From the NCBI GenBank assembly GCA_905221095.1, contig CAJNBV010000004.1, positions 62,001-126,000 on the forward strand: 64,000 nucleotides of DNA, given 5' to 3'. Position 1 is the first letter of the stretch; each line of letters opens with the position of its first letter. Below, in pieces: positions 28,749 to 38,079 of this stretch. A program made the position numbers and the translations under genes. Under the pieces are notes generated by a model, which made no database searches, was not told where the DNA came from, and was given only the letters and a program-made list of their open reading frames with translations. Source of the DNA: a bacterium. GTDB lineage: Bacteria > Bacillota > Bacilli > Lactobacillales > Streptococcaceae.

Positions 28749-29455
28749 TTCTTACGTTTTGCGAAATCGACAAATCTGAATTTTTCGAGTTTGTGACGGC
28801 TTTCGGTGAATTGAAATTGGCGCCCGTCTTGGAGATAGACTTTTGACTTGATTGAAACGACATAAGGGTCTTTACCTATGTCCATGAGAATCTTATCTCG
28901 GTCACTTGTGTGGTCAATGGTGATTTCCTTCTGAGCATAATCAATAAGGAGTTTGAGGTCGTCCTCTATATAAGAATAGATAGACTGCTCAGCAATTTCT
29001 CGACTGAGTCCAGGAATCAGTCCCATATCCAGGTAGTCAATATCCAGTACAGAGACTTGATCATCGACTACACGCTGGCGGACCACCTTCCAAACCATAC
29101 GAAATTCTGGGAAACCGGTTATCAGTGAGGATTTTTTATCGATAATAATTTTGTCTAGACTGACCACGTTGGTTTTAGAGCGCAGTCCAAGTTCCTGGAC
29201 CAATTCTTGGTAGCTGGTTAGGTTGGAGACAGGGAAATTGACGGTTTCTTCTTTGACGACTTGAGAACCTTGTCCCCTTATCTTTTTGATTAATCCTTCC
29301 TCTTGGAGGAGGGACAGAGCTTTTCGGACGGTGTCACGGCTTACTTGATACTGGTTCATGAGTTCGTGCTCACTAGGAAGAAAATCTCCGACAGCGTAAG
29401 TCTCATTTTGAATAGTTTCTTGGATTTGCTTAAATAGTTGTTGGTATTTCTTCAT
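28745..29455 (-). CDS. treR: Trehalose operon repressor TreR (GntR family)
   Basis: 236 residues. The N-terminal GntR winged helix has LPSEHELMNQYQVSRDTVRKAL (about 26-47, split here only for reading), followed by the UTRA effector domain (about 90-230). It should bind trehalose-6-phosphate and release the treP promoter. It is divergent from treP, with an inverted repeat in the shared region overlapping its own promoter. The start has GGAAG upstream on the minus strand. Confidence 0.92.
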   Translation of the reverse strand: MKKYQQLFKQIQETIQNETYAVGDFLPSEHELMNQYQVSRDTVRKALSLLQEEGLIKKIRGQGSQVVKEETVNFPVSNLTSYQELVQELGLRSKTNVVSLDKIIIDKKSSLITGFPEFRMVWKVVRQRVVDDQVSVLDIDYLDMGLIPGLSREIAEQSIYSYIEDDLKLLIDYAQKEITIDHTSDRDKILMDIGKDPYVVSIKSKVYLQDGRQFQFTESRHKLEKFRFVDFAKRKK

Positions 29456-29495
29456 GTTACTTCCTTAAATGGGTTTTGAATCTTTTTTTATATAG

Positions 29496-29521
29496 ACTTG
29501 TATCTATTTTAACATACAAGT
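29496..29521. promoter_or_regulatory. Candidate TreR operator
   Basis: ACTTGTA (29496-29502) and TACAAGT (29515-29521) form a perfect 7-bp inverted repeat with 12 bases between, in the treR-treP divergent region. A shorter ACTTG-N6-CAAGT repeat at 29610-29625, just before treP, may be a second half-strength site. Confidence 0.6.
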
Positions 29522-29564
29522 GCTAAAAATTTTATAAAAATATCCTCTTTTCTTAACAAACAAG

Positions 29565-29593
29565 TTGCAGACAAGATTGATATCGTTTACAAT
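29565..29593 (+). promoter_or_regulatory. treP promoter with overlapping cre
   Basis: TTGCAG (29565-29570), 17 bases, TACAAT (29588-29593). A CcpA cre, 29577-29591, matches WTGNAANCGNWNNCW at all defined positions but one and covers the spacer and most of the -10, so CcpA binding would exclude RNA polymerase. Confidence 0.7.
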
Positions 29594-29639
29594 AACCTTA
29601 TCAAGTCAAACTTGCTTTGACAAGTATAAGGAGAATCAA

Positions 29640-31607
29640 ATGGGAAAATTTGAACAAGAAGCTAAAGATCTGCTTCAGGCAATCGGAGGCAAAGAAAATG
29701 TGACGGCTGTCACCCACTGTGCGACACGGATGCGCTTTGTTTTAGGGGATGATAAGAAGGCTAATGTTAAGGCAATCGAGTCAATACCAGCAGTCAAAGG
29801 AACCTTTACCAATGCAGGTCAATTTCAGGTGATTATTGGGAATGACGTGCCTATCTTTTATAATGATTTTACAGCTATTTCAGGGATTGAGGGTGTTTCT
29901 AAAGAAGCAGCCAAGTCTGCAGCTAAGAGTAATCAAAACGTTGTCCAACGTGTCATGACCACTCTGGCGGAAATCTTTACTCCGATTATTCCAGCCTTAA
30001 TTGTTGGTGGATTGATCCTTGGTTTCCGTAATGTCTTGGAAGGTGTGCATTGGTCGATCTTGGATGGCAAGACCATCACAGAATCCTCTCAGTTTTGGGC
30101 AGGAGTTAATCACTTCCTCTGGTTGCCTGGTGAAGCTATCTTCCAATTCTTGCCAGTAGGGATTACCTGGTCTGTTTCTCGTAAGATGGGAACCAGCCAA
30201 ATCTTGGGAATTGTTCTCGGAATCTGTTTGGTTTCTCCTCAGTTGCTTAATGCCTATGCGGTTGCTTCGACACCTGCATCAGAAATTGCAGCAAACTGGG
30301 TTTGGAATTTTGGTTACTTTACTGTTAATCGTATTGGTTACCAAGCCCAAGTTATTCCAGCCTTGCTTGCAGGTTTGAGCCTGTCTTATCTTGAAATTTT
30401 CTGGCGTAAGCATATCCCAGAAGTGATTTCCATGATTTTTGTACCTTTCTTATCATTGATTCCAGCCTTGATTTTGGCTCACACTGTCTTGGGACCAATC
30501 GGTTGGACAATCGGTCAGGGACTTTCATCAGTTGTCTTGGCTGGTTTGACGGGGCCTGTTAAATGGCTCTTCGGTGCGATTTTTGGTGCCCTCTACGCTC
30601 CATTTGTCATCACTGGTTTACACCATATGACCAATGCCATCGACACGCAATTGATTGCGGATGCTGGTGGAACTGCTCTCTGGCCGATGATTGCTCTCTC
30701 TAATATTGCCCAAGGTTCGGCCGTATTTGCCTATTATTTCATGCATCGTCATGATGAGCGTGAGGCTCAGGTTTCACTTCCGGCAACCATTTCAGCCTAT
30801 CTTGGTGTTACAGAACCAGCCCTCTTTGGGGTCAATGTCAAATACATCTATCCATTTGTAGCTGGGATGATGGGTTCGGCCCTTGCAGGTATGCTATCCG
30901 TTACTTTCAATGTAACTGCGGCTTCTATCGGTATTGGTGGTTTGCCAGGCATCCTCTCTATCCAACCTCAATACATGTTGCCGTTTGCAGGAACCATGCT
31001 AGTCGCTATTCTTGTTCCTATGATCTTGACGTTCTTCTTCCGTAAGGCAGGCTTCTTTACAAAAACAGAGGATGATACAGCTTTGCAGGCAGAATTTGCC
31101 GCCCAAGAAGAGGCAGAATTTGTGAGTCATGAACCAGTACCCCTTGTTCCAGTAGAAATTGTCAGCCCCCTTGCTGGTCAGGTGAAAGAATTGAGTCAAG
31201 CGACGGATCCTGTTTTTGCATCAGGCGTCATGGGGCAAGGTCTAGTCATTGAACCAAGCCAAGGTGAGTTGACTTCTCCAGTTAATGGGACAGTGACAGT
31301 TCTTTTCCCTACCAAGCATGCCATCGGTATTGTCTCTGATGAGGGGGTAGAATTGCTCATCCACATCGGTATGGATACAGTTAGTCTTGATGGTAAAGGT
31401 TTTGAAAGTTTTGTGTCCCAAGGAGACCACGTCACAGTTGGTCAGAAACTGATTCGTTTTGATATGGATGTCATTAAGGCTGCGGGTTTGGTAACAGAAA
31501 CTCCTGTTATCATCACCAACCAAGATGTTTATACAGCGACTATCACTGGAACTTATCCGACAGCTATTCAAGCTGGGGAAGCTCTCATGGTCGCTACACG
31601 AATCTAA
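29640..31607 (+). CDS. treP: Trehalose-specific PTS transporter, EIIBCA
   Basis: 655 residues from ATG 29640 (AAGGAG upstream; the in-frame codons before it include the promoter). The EIIB domain (about 1-85) carries the phosphorylated Cys in THCATRMRF. The EIIC membrane domain (about 105-465) includes GLHHMTNAID. The C-terminal EIIA domain of the glucose type (about 490-655) has the active His in LLIHIGMDTV. It imports trehalose as trehalose-6-phosphate, the TreR effector and TreC substrate. Confidence 0.93.
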   Translation: MGKFEQEAKDLLQAIGGKENVTAVTHCATRMRFVLGDDKKANVKAIESIPAVKGTFTNAGQFQVIIGNDVPIFYNDFTAISGIEGVSKEAAKSAAKSNQNVVQRVMTTLAEIFTPIIPALIVGGLILGFRNVLEGVHWSILDGKTITESSQFWAGVNHFLWLPGEAIFQFLPVGITWSVSRKMGTSQILGIVLGICLVSPQLLNAYAVASTPASEIAANWVWNFGYFTVNRIGYQAQVIPALLAGLSLSYLEIFWRKHIPEVISMIFVPFLSLIPALILAHTVLGPIGWTIGQGLSSVVLAGLTGPVKWLFGAIFGALYAPFVITGLHHMTNAIDTQLIADAGGTALWPMIALSNIAQGSAVFAYYFMHRHDEREAQVSLPATISAYLGVTEPALFGVNVKYIYPFVAGMMGSALAGMLSVTFNVTAASIGIGGLPGILSIQPQYMLPFAGTMLVAILVPMILTFFFRKAGFFTKTEDDTALQAEFAAQEEAEFVSHEPVPLVPVEIVSPLAGQVKELSQATDPVFASGVMGQGLVIEPSQGELTSPVNGTVTVLFPTKHAIGIVSDEGVELLIHIGMDTVSLDGKGFESFVSQGDHVTVGQKLIRFDMDVIKAAGLVTETPVIITNQDVYTATITGTYPTAIQAGEALMVATRI

Positions 31608-31624
31608 TGAAAATAGCACATATA

Positions 31625-31652
31625 GGGAAGGAAGACTGCTTCCTCCCTTTTA
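31625..31652 (+). terminator. Hairpin between treP and treC
   Basis: GGGAAGGAAG pairs with CTTCCTCCC (one bulged A) followed by TTTTATT. As there is no promoter before treC, this probably lowers rather than stops transcription into treC. Confidence 0.5.
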
Positions 31653-31670
31653 TTAGAAAAGGAGAAACAG

Positions 31671-33296
31671 ATGGCACTTGATAAAAGGAAAGTAGTCTAT
31701 CAAATCTATCCAAAATCTTACAAAGACACCACTGGAAATGGTATTGGGGATTTCCGTGGGATTATCGAAAAAATCCCCTATCTAGCCAAACTGGGAGTGG
31801 ATATGGTCTGGCTCAACCCATTCTATCCAAGCCCCCAACGGGATAATGGTTACGATATTTCAGATTATATGGCAGTAGATCTTCTTTTTGGTGATATGGC
31901 TGATTTTGAGGAAATGGTGCGTGTCGGTAAAGAACACAAGATTGACTTTATGCTGGATATGGTGCTCAATCATTGTTCGACAGAGCATGAATGGTTTCAG
32001 AAAGCCCTAGCTGGCGACAAGTACTACCAAGACTTTTTCTTCATCCAAGAACAACCGACAGACTGGCAGTCTAAATTTGGTGGTTCTGCCTGGGCACCTT
32101 TCGGGGATACGGGGAAATACTACCTCCACCTCTTTGATGAGACCCAGGCTGACCTTAATTGGCGCAATCCTAATGTCCGTAAGGAGCTTTTCAAGGTTGT
32201 TAATTTCTGGCGCGACAAGGGGGTCAAAGGTTTCCGATTTGATGTGATTAATTTGATCGGCAAGGACGAGGTCTTAGTGGATTGTCCTGAAAATGAAGGG
32301 AAGCCAGCTTACACAGACAAGCCCATCGTTCATGACTATTTACGTATGATGAATGAAGCGACCTTCGGTTCTGACGGTAGCTTTATGACAGTTGGGGAAA
32401 TGTCCTCTACCACCATGGAAAACTGCGTCCTTTATTCGGCGCCCGACCGTCAGGAATTATCCATGACCTTTAATTTTCATCATCTCAAGGTAGACTACAA
32501 GGACGGGCAAAAGTGGACCTTTGCACCCTTTGATTTTGAAGAGTTAAAAAGACTTTACCATAGCTGGGGCAAGGAAATGAGTGACCAAGGTGGCTGGAGC
32601 GCCCTCTTCTGGAACAATCACGACCAACCACGCGCCCTGAACCGTTTTGTGGATATCCAAAACTTCCGTAAGGAAGGGGCAACAATGTTAGCAGCCAGCA
32701 TTCACTTGTCACGTGGGACACCTTATATCTACATGGGTGAGGAAATTGGAATGATTGACCCAGACTATGATTCCATGGATGATTATGTGGATGTTGAATC
32801 GCTCAATGCTTATCAGATGCTCTTAAAAGAAGGGAAAGGTGAGCAAGAAGCTTTTCAGATTATTCAGGCCAAGTCGCGTGATAATTCACGCATTCCCATG
32901 CAGTGGGATACTTCGGAAAATGCAGGATTTTCAAGAGGAACTCCATGGTTGAAAGCTGGTAAATCCTATAAAGATATCAACGTTGAAAATGAAATCCAAG
33001 GTCCAATTTTCACCTTCTATCAAGACTTGATTCGACTTCGTAAGGAAATGCCAATCATCTCAGAAGGAAGTTACCAACCAGCCTTTGAAGATAGCAAGCA
33101 AGTCTATGCTTTTGAACGCCAGTATGAGGACCAAAAATTACTGGTGCTCAATAACTTTTATGCCACAGAAGTGGAAATCGAGCTGCCAGAAGCCTACCAA
33201 AATGGCCAGATTCTGATTTCAAACTATGAAGATACAGAAGTGTCTGAAAAAATTCTACTCAAACAGAATCAAACACTGGCTATCTATGTAAATTAA
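31671..33296 (+). CDS. treC: Trehalose-6-phosphate hydrolase
   Basis: 541 residues of GH13. Catalytic region: nucleophile Asp in GFRFDVINL, acid/base Glu in VGEMSST and the third Asp in WNNHDQPR. VVYQIYPKSYKD at the N-terminus and GYDISDY are typical of the oligo-1,6-glucosidase/TreC subgroup. It yields glucose and glucose-6-phosphate. The position directly after treP favours TreC over dextran glucosidase DexB, a close relative. Confidence 0.9.
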   Translation: MALDKRKVVYQIYPKSYKDTTGNGIGDFRGIIEKIPYLAKLGVDMVWLNPFYPSPQRDNGYDISDYMAVDLLFGDMADFEEMVRVGKEHKIDFMLDMVLNHCSTEHEWFQKALAGDKYYQDFFFIQEQPTDWQSKFGGSAWAPFGDTGKYYLHLFDETQADLNWRNPNVRKELFKVVNFWRDKGVKGFRFDVINLIGKDEVLVDCPENEGKPAYTDKPIVHDYLRMMNEATFGSDGSFMTVGEMSSTTMENCVLYSAPDRQELSMTFNFHHLKVDYKDGQKWTFAPFDFEELKRLYHSWGKEMSDQGGWSALFWNNHDQPRALNRFVDIQNFRKEGATMLAASIHLSRGTPYIYMGEEIGMIDPDYDSMDDYVDVESLNAYQMLLKEGKGEQEAFQIIQAKSRDNSRIPMQWDTSENAGFSRGTPWLKAGKSYKDINVENEIQGPIFTFYQDLIRLRKEMPIISEGSYQPAFEDSKQVYAFERQYEDQKLLVLNNFYATEVEIELPEAYQNGQILISNYEDTEVSEKILLKQNQTLAIYVN

Positions 33297-33306
33297 ACTT
33301 AGCAAG

Positions 33307-33341
33307 GAGCCCTCTTTCTCAGAAAAGCAGGGTTCTTTTTT
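33307..33341 (+). terminator. treC terminator
   Basis: GAGCCCT pairs with AGGGTTC (one G-U), followed by TTTTTT. Confidence 0.75.
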
Positions 33342-33395
33342 CTGTCTATTCCATCCCTGAAAGCGTAAAACAAACTAGTCAGGGTGGCTAGTTTA

Positions 33396-33404
33396 TGGTA
33401 TAAT
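33396..33404 (+). promoter_or_regulatory. Extended -10 promoter of yneF-like gene
   Basis: TGG-TATAAT, 33 bases before ATG 33438, which has ACAGGAG upstream. Confidence 0.5.
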
Positions 33405-33437
33405 GAAAGAGACTCAAAAAGAAACAGGAGAAATATA

Positions 33438-33686
33438 ATGGATTTACTATTAGCAATTGTATTGATTGTGCTAGCTTTTCTAGGAGGAGCTCTTGGAGGA
33501 ATGTACTTGGTTCGTAAGCAAATTGAAAAAGAGTTCGCTGACAACCCACGTTTGAATGCTGAAGCGGTTCGTACTCTTTTGAGTGCAAATGGTCAAAAAC
33601 CAAGCGAAGCTAAGGTACAACAAGTTTACCACCAAATCATCCGCCAACAAAAGGCAGCCCTTGCTAACAATAAAAAGAAAAAATAA
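33438..33686 (+). CDS. YneF/UPF0154 family small membrane protein
   Basis: 82 residues: an N-terminal hydrophobic helix (about 3-25), a charged middle with [22 protein letters not shown], then a basic lysine-rich C-terminus. This matches the UPF0154 family (B. subtilis YneF), whose role is unknown. Longer in-frame translation from 33384 is rejected because it precedes the probable transcription start. Monocistronic. Confidence 0.85.
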
Positions 33687-33694
33687 ATAAGGAA

Positions 33695-33720
33695 AAGTCT
33701 GGGATGAAAGTTCCAGACTT
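33695..33720 (+). terminator. Hairpin after yneF-like gene
   Basis: AAGTCTGG pairs with CCAGACTT; no proper T run follows (CTCAC), so termination efficiency is uncertain. Confidence 0.5.
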
Positions 33721-33780
33721 CTCACTATGTTGGCTATGGTTTAGGGATGAGACTTTTTCCTTGCATTCTATTGATATTTG

Positions 33781-33852
33781 ATTATGATTAAGAGAGGTAG
33801 TTATTGATTAGGCTGTCATTCAGTTCATAAGGAACGGTAATCATAATGAACT
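33781..33852 (+). promoter_or_regulatory. Palindrome-rich leader of murI
   Basis: ATTATGATTA (33781-33790) is a perfect inverted repeat of TAATCATAAT (33838-33847), and AGTTCAT (33822-33828) of ATGAACT (33846-33852). The two pairings are alternatives because their right arms overlap. No known riboswitch recognised. Confidence 0.35.
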
Positions 33853-33884
33853 ATCAATCAGAAAAAGACTAGAAAGAAGACTGT

Positions 33885-34679
33885 ATGGATAATCGACCAA
33901 TTGGTTTTTTGGATTCGGGTGTCGGGGGCTTGACCGTTGTGCGTGAGCTCATGCGCCAGCTTCCCCATGAAGAAATCGTCTATATTGGAGATTCGGCGCG
34001 GGCGCCCTATGGTCCCCGTCCTGCTGAGCAAATTCGTGAATATACTTGGCAGTTGGTCAACTTTCTCTTGACCAAGGATGTCAAGATGATTGTCATTGCT
34101 TGTAACACTGCGACTGCGGTCGTCTGGGAAGAAATCAAGGCTCAACTAGACATCCCTGTCCTAGGTGTGATTTTACCAGGAGCTTCGGCAGCCATCAAAT
34201 CCAGCCAAGGTGGGAAAATCGGGGTCATTGGAACGCCTATGACGGTCCAATCAGACATTTACCGTCAGAAAATTCATGATCTGGATCCGGACTTACAGGT
34301 GGAGAGTTTGGCCTGTCCCAAGTTTGCCCCCTTGGTGGAGTCAGGTGCCCTGTCAACCAGTGTCACCAAGAAAGTGGTTTATGAAACTCTGCGTCCCTTG
34401 GTAGGAAAGGTGGATAGCCTGATTTTGGGCTGTACCCATTATCCACTTCTCAGACCCATTATTCAAAATGTCATGGGGCCAAAGGTTCAGCTCATTGATA
34501 GTGGGGCAGAGTGCGTACGGGATATCTCAGTCTTACTCAATTATTTTGAAATCAATCGTGGTCGCGATGCTGGACCACTCCAACACCGTTTTTACACAAC
34601 AGCTAGCAGCCAAAGTTTTGCCCAAATAGGTGAAGAATGGCTGGAAAAAGAAATTCATGTGGAGCATGTAGAATTATGA
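33885..34679 (+). CDS. murI: Glutamate racemase
   Basis: 264 residues. The two catalytic cysteines are in ACNTATAV (about residue 73) and LGCTHYPLL (about 184), and the N-terminal [15 protein letters not shown] motif is present. It supplies D-glutamate for peptidoglycan. The stop overlaps the next start (ATGA), beginning a nine-gene run through yidD in which nearly every junction overlaps or nearly touches. Confidence 0.96.
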   Translation: MDNRPIGFLDSGVGGLTVVRELMRQLPHEEIVYIGDSARAPYGPRPAEQIREYTWQLVNFLLTKDVKMIVIACNTATAVVWEEIKAQLDIPVLGVILPGASAAIKSSQGGKIGVIGTPMTVQSDIYRQKIHDLDPDLQVESLACPKFAPLVESGALSTSVTKKVVYETLRPLVGKVDSLILGCTHYPLLRPIIQNVMGPKVQLIDSGAECVRDISVLLNYFEINRGRDAGPLQHRFYTTASSQSFAQIGEEWLEKEIHVEHVEL

Positions 34680-35647
34680 CAAATAAAATTTATGAATACA
34701 AGGATGACCAGGACTGGTATGTCGGGTCCTATAGTATTTTTGGTGGCGTCCGGACGTTGACGGATGAAGACTTGGATTTCCCTCTGGTTGGATTGGCCAA
34801 AATCTTTCGAGACGAGGAACGAGGTTTCCCGATTTCAGTTACTGTTTTACGCTATGGTTCTCGCTACCGTTTATTGTCTTTTGTGGTAGATATACTAAAC
34901 CAAGAAGCAGGTCGCAATCTAGAAGTCATCCAACGTCAGGGAGCCTTGCTTTTGGTTGAAAATGGCCAACTCTTGTATGTGGAATTGCCCAAAGAAGGGG
35001 TCAATGTTCATGATTTCTTTGAGACAAACAAGGTCAGAGAAACCTTATTGATTGCGACTCGTAACGAGGGCAAGACCAAGGAATTCCGAGCTATCTTTGA
35101 CAAGCTAGGCTACGATGTGGAAAATCTTAATGACTATCCTGACTTGCCTGAAGTAGCAGAAACAGGCATGACCTTCGAAGAAAATGCCCGTCTCAAGGCA
35201 GAAACTATTTCTCAATTAACGGGCAAGATGGTTTTGGCAGATGACTCAGGTCTTAAAGTCGATGTCCTTGGTGGCTTGCCAGGTGTCTGGTCAGCTCGTT
35301 TCGCAGGTGTGGGAGCTACTGACCGTGAAAACAATGCCAAGCTCTTGCACGAATTGGCCATGGTCTTTGAACTCAAGGACCGCTCGGCTCAATTCCATAC
35401 AACCCTAGTCGTAGCCAGTCCAAACAAGGAAAGTTTGGTTGTTGAAGCAGACTGGCAAGGCTACATTAACTTTGAACCTAAGGGTGAAAATGGATTTGGT
35501 TACGATCCTCTCTTTCTTGTAGGAGAGACAGGCAAGTCCTCAGCTGAATTAACCCTTGAAGAAAAAAATAGCCAATCTCACCGTGCCTTAGCCGTTAAGA
35601 AACTTTTGGAGGTATTTCCATCATGGCAAAGCAAACCATCATTGTAA
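34676..35647 (+). CDS. XTP/dITP diphosphatase (Ham1/RdgB) with extra N-terminal domain
   Basis: 323 residues from ATG 34676, overlapping the murI stop by four bases. The C-terminal ~195 residues are the complete pyrophosphatase that removes non-canonical purine nucleotides: [49 protein letters not shown] and FGYDPLF. The first ~120 residues are an additional streptococcal domain that I do not recognise ([18 protein letters not shown]). The housecleaning role is known; the role of the extra domain is not. Confidence 0.9.
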   Translation: MTNKIYEYKDDQDWYVGSYSIFGGVRTLTDEDLDFPLVGLAKIFRDEERGFPISVTVLRYGSRYRLLSFVVDILNQEAGRNLEVIQRQGALLLVENGQLLYVELPKEGVNVHDFFETNKVRETLLIATRNEGKTKEFRAIFDKLGYDVENLNDYPDLPEVAETGMTFEENARLKAETISQLTGKMVLADDSGLKVDVLGGLPGVWSARFAGVGATDRENNAKLLHELAMVFELKDRSAQFHTTLVVASPNKESLVVEADWQGYINFEPKGENGFGYDPLFLVGETGKSSAELTLEEKNSQSHRALAVKKLLEVFPSWQSKPSL

Positions 35648-36144
35648 TGAGCGATTCCCATGGCGATAGCTTGATTGTGGAAGAAATCCGTGATCGCTAT
35701 GTAGGCAAAGTTGATGCCGTTTTTCATAACGGCGATTCTGAACTGCGTCCTGATTCTCCCCTTTGGGAAGGCATCCGTGTTGTTAAAGGGAACATGGACT
35801 TCTACGCCGGCTACCCAGAACGTTTGGTGACTGAGCTTGGTTCGACCAAGATTATCCAAACCCATGGTCACTTGTTTGACATCAATTTCAACTTTCAAAA
35901 GTTGGACTACTGGGCTCAGGAAGAAGAGGCCGATATCTGTCTTTATGGTCACTTGCATGTGCCAAGCGCTTGGATGGAAGGCAAGACCCTCTTTCTAAAT
36001 CCAGGTTCCATCAGCCAACCACGTGGGACCATCAGAGAATGTCTCTATGCTCGTGTGGAGATTGATGACAGTTATTTCAAAGTCGACTTTTTGACACGAG
36101 ACCACGAGGTGTATCCAGGCTTGTCCAAGGAGTTTAGCCGATGA
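35623..36144 (+). CDS. YfcE/MJ0936-family metallophosphoesterase
   Basis: 173 residues. Metal-binding motifs: MSDSHGD (D and H), NGDSE, GNMD, THGH and YGHLHVP. These are calcineurin-like phosphodiesterases of uncertain physiological substrate. The start lies within the end of the Ham1 gene (25-base overlap) and the stop overlaps the CBS gene, the usual Ham1-YfcE pairing. Confidence 0.88.
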   Translation: MAKQTIIVMSDSHGDSLIVEEIRDRYVGKVDAVFHNGDSELRPDSPLWEGIRVVKGNMDFYAGYPERLVTELGSTKIIQTHGHLFDINFNFQKLDYWAQEEEADICLYGHLHVPSAWMEGKTLFLNPGSISQPRGTIRECLYARVEIDDSYFKVDFLTRDHEVYPGLSKEFSR

Positions 36145-36602
36145 TTGCCAAGGAGTTTGAGACTTTCTTGTTGGGCCAAGAGGAAACTTTTTTGACCCCT
36201 GCTGAAAATCTAGCTGTGTTGATTGATACCCACAATGCGGATCATGCGACCCTCTTGCTCAGTCAGATGACCTACACCCGTGTTCCCGTTGTAACAGATG
36301 AAAAACAGTTTGTTGGGACTATTGGGCTCAGAGATATTATGGCTTATCAGATGGAGCATGACTTGAGCCCAGAAATCATGGCAGATACGGACATTGTCCA
36401 CATGACGAAAAGGGACGTAGCGGTTGTTTCGCCTGATTTTACCATTACGGAGGTCTTGCACAAGCTGGTAGATGAGTCTTTTTTGCCGGTTGTGGACGCG
36501 GAGGGGATTTTCCAAGGGATTATTACGCGCAAGTCTATCCTCAAGGCTGTCAATGCTCTCTTGCATGATTTTAGTAAGGACTATGAGATTCGATGCAGAT
36601 GA
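36141..36602 (+). CDS. CBS-pair protein (CbpB/YkuL-like)
   Basis: 153 residues made up almost wholly of two CBS motifs (about 18-70 and 85-145; TRVPVVTDEKQFVGTIGLRD and FLPVVDAEGIFQGIITR). Firmicute relatives (YkuL, CbpB) bind cyclic-di-AMP and modulate the stringent response; whether this copy does so is inferred from similarity of size and layout. Overlaps both neighbours. Confidence 0.8.
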   Translation: MIAKEFETFLLGQEETFLTPAENLAVLIDTHNADHATLLLSQMTYTRVPVVTDEKQFVGTIGLRDIMAYQMEHDLSPEIMADTDIVHMTKRDVAVVSPDFTITEVLHKLVDESFLPVVDAEGIFQGIITRKSILKAVNALLHDFSKDYEIRCR

Positions 36603-37333
36603 GAGATAGGATTTCAGCCTTTTTAGAGGAAAAGCAGGGCTTGTCTGCCAATTCCAAGCAATCTTATAAGTATGATTTGGAGCAATTTTTAGACATTGTG
36701 GGTGAGCGGATTTCGGAGACTAGTCTCAAGATTTACCAAGGCCAGCTAGCCAATTTAAAAATCAGCGCCCAGAAGCGGAAGATTTCGGCCTGTAACCAAT
36801 TTCTCTACTTTCTCTATCAAAACGGAGAGGTGGATGGCTTTTACCGTTTGGAGTTAGCCAAGCAAGCCGAAAAGAAGACTGAAAAAGCAGAGATACTAGA
36901 CCTAGACTCTTTTTGGCAGGAAAGTAATTATCCAGAAGGACGCTTGCTGGCGCTTCTTATCTTGGAAATAGGGCTCTTGCCGAGTGAGATTTTAGCTCTC
37001 AAGGTTGCGGATATCAATCTGGATTTTCAGGTGTTGAGAATCAGCAAGTCTTCCCAACAGAGGATTGTCACCATTCCCACACCCTTGCTTTCAGAATTGG
37101 AACCCTTGATGGGGCAGACCTATCTGTTTGAAAGGGCAGGGAAAGTCTATTCTCGTCAGTGGGCCTTCCGTCAGCTAGAGTCCTTTGTCAAGGAGAAAGG
37201 TTTCCCAACCTTATCAGCCCAAGCCCTACGGGAACAGTTCATTTTAAGACAAATTGAAAACAAGGTCGATTTGTACGAAATTGCAAAAAAATTAGGATTA
37301 AAAACAGTCCTGACCTTAGAAAAATATAGATAA
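36593..37333 (+). CDS. XerD-like tyrosine recombinase homologue, catalytically degenerate
   Basis: 246 residues (ATG 36599 is an alternative start). The SAM-like core-binding domain (about 1-85) is followed by a tyrosine-recombinase catalytic fold, but key residues are missing. The box I arginine (normally GLRxSE) is leucine in GLLPSE, and the HxLRH segment reads AQALRE. Only a C-terminal Tyr (LEKYR) remains at the expected position. It is located immediately before scpA, as in pneumococcus. Chromosome dimer resolution in streptococci is done by XerS elsewhere, so this is probably not a dif recombinase. Confidence 0.82.
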   Translation: MQMRDRISAFLEEKQGLSANSKQSYKYDLEQFLDIVGERISETSLKIYQGQLANLKISAQKRKISACNQFLYFLYQNGEVDGFYRLELAKQAEKKTEKAEILDLDSFWQESNYPEGRLLALLILEIGLLPSEILALKVADINLDFQVLRISKSSQQRIVTIPTPLLSELEPLMGQTYLFERAGKVYSRQWAFRQLESFVKEKGFPTLSAQALREQFILRQIENKVDLYEIAKKLGLKTVLTLEKYR

Positions 37334-38061
37334 TGGATATTAAATTAAAAGATTTTGAAGGGCCTCTGGACTTGCTTTTACACCTGGTTTCCAAGTACCA
37401 GATGGATATCTACGATGTGCCCATTACGGAAGTCATCGAACAGTACTTAGCCTATGTCTCAACCCTGCAGGCCATGCGTCTGGAAGTGACGGGTGAGTAC
37501 ATGGTCATGGCCAGTCAGCTCATGCTGATCAAGAGCCGTAAGCTTCTTCCAAAGGTAGCAGAAGTGACAGACTTGGAGGATGATCTGGAGCAGGATCTTC
37601 TCTCCCAAATCGAAGAATACCGCAAGTTCAAACTCTTGGGGGAGCACTTGGAAGCCAAGCACCAAGAACGTGCCCAGTATTATTCCAAAGCACCGACAGA
37701 GTTGATTTACGAAGATGCGGAGCTTGTGCATGACAAGACGACCATTGATCTCTTTTTGGCTTTTTCAAATATCCTAGCCAAGAAAAAAGAAGAGTTTGCT
37801 CAGAATCATACAACTATCCTGCGGGATGAGTATAAGATTGAGGACATGATGGTCATCGTGAAAGAGTCCTTGGCTGGCCGAGACCAATTGTGCTTGCAGG
37901 ATTTGTTCAAGGAAGCCCAGAATGTCCAAGAGGTCATTACCCTCTTTTTGGCGACCTTAGAGTTAATCAAAACCCAGGAGCTGATTCTCATTCAAGAGGA
38001 GAGTTTCGGAGATATCTATCTCATGGAAAAGAAGGAAGAAAGTCAAGTGGCCCAAAACTAG
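37333..38061 (+). CDS. scpA: Segregation and condensation protein A
   Basis: 242 residues of the kleisin family. The N-terminal [24 protein letters not shown] is the SMC-neck binding region and the C-terminal winged helix (about 190-235) binds the SMC cap. With ScpB and Smc it forms the chromosome condensation complex. The start overlaps the previous stop by one base; scpB starts 18 bases downstream. Confidence 0.96.
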   Translation: MDIKLKDFEGPLDLLLHLVSKYQMDIYDVPITEVIEQYLAYVSTLQAMRLEVTGEYMVMASQLMLIKSRKLLPKVAEVTDLEDDLEQDLLSQIEEYRKFKLLGEHLEAKHQERAQYYSKAPTELIYEDAELVHDKTTIDLFLAFSNILAKKKEEFAQNHTTILRDEYKIEDMMVIVKESLAGRDQLCLQDLFKEAQNVQEVITLFLATLELIKTQELILIQEESFGDIYLMEKKEESQVAQN

Positions 38062-38079
38062 ACTTGATAGAGAGGAAAG

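Noticed and set aside
29565..29639. 25-residue N-terminal extension of TreP
   Set aside because: It would be translated from the promoter and cre sequence itself, upstream of the transcription start.
33384..33437. Extended YneF-like protein start
   Set aside because: The codons include the TATAAT promoter element; ATG 33438 with AGGAG fits the family length.
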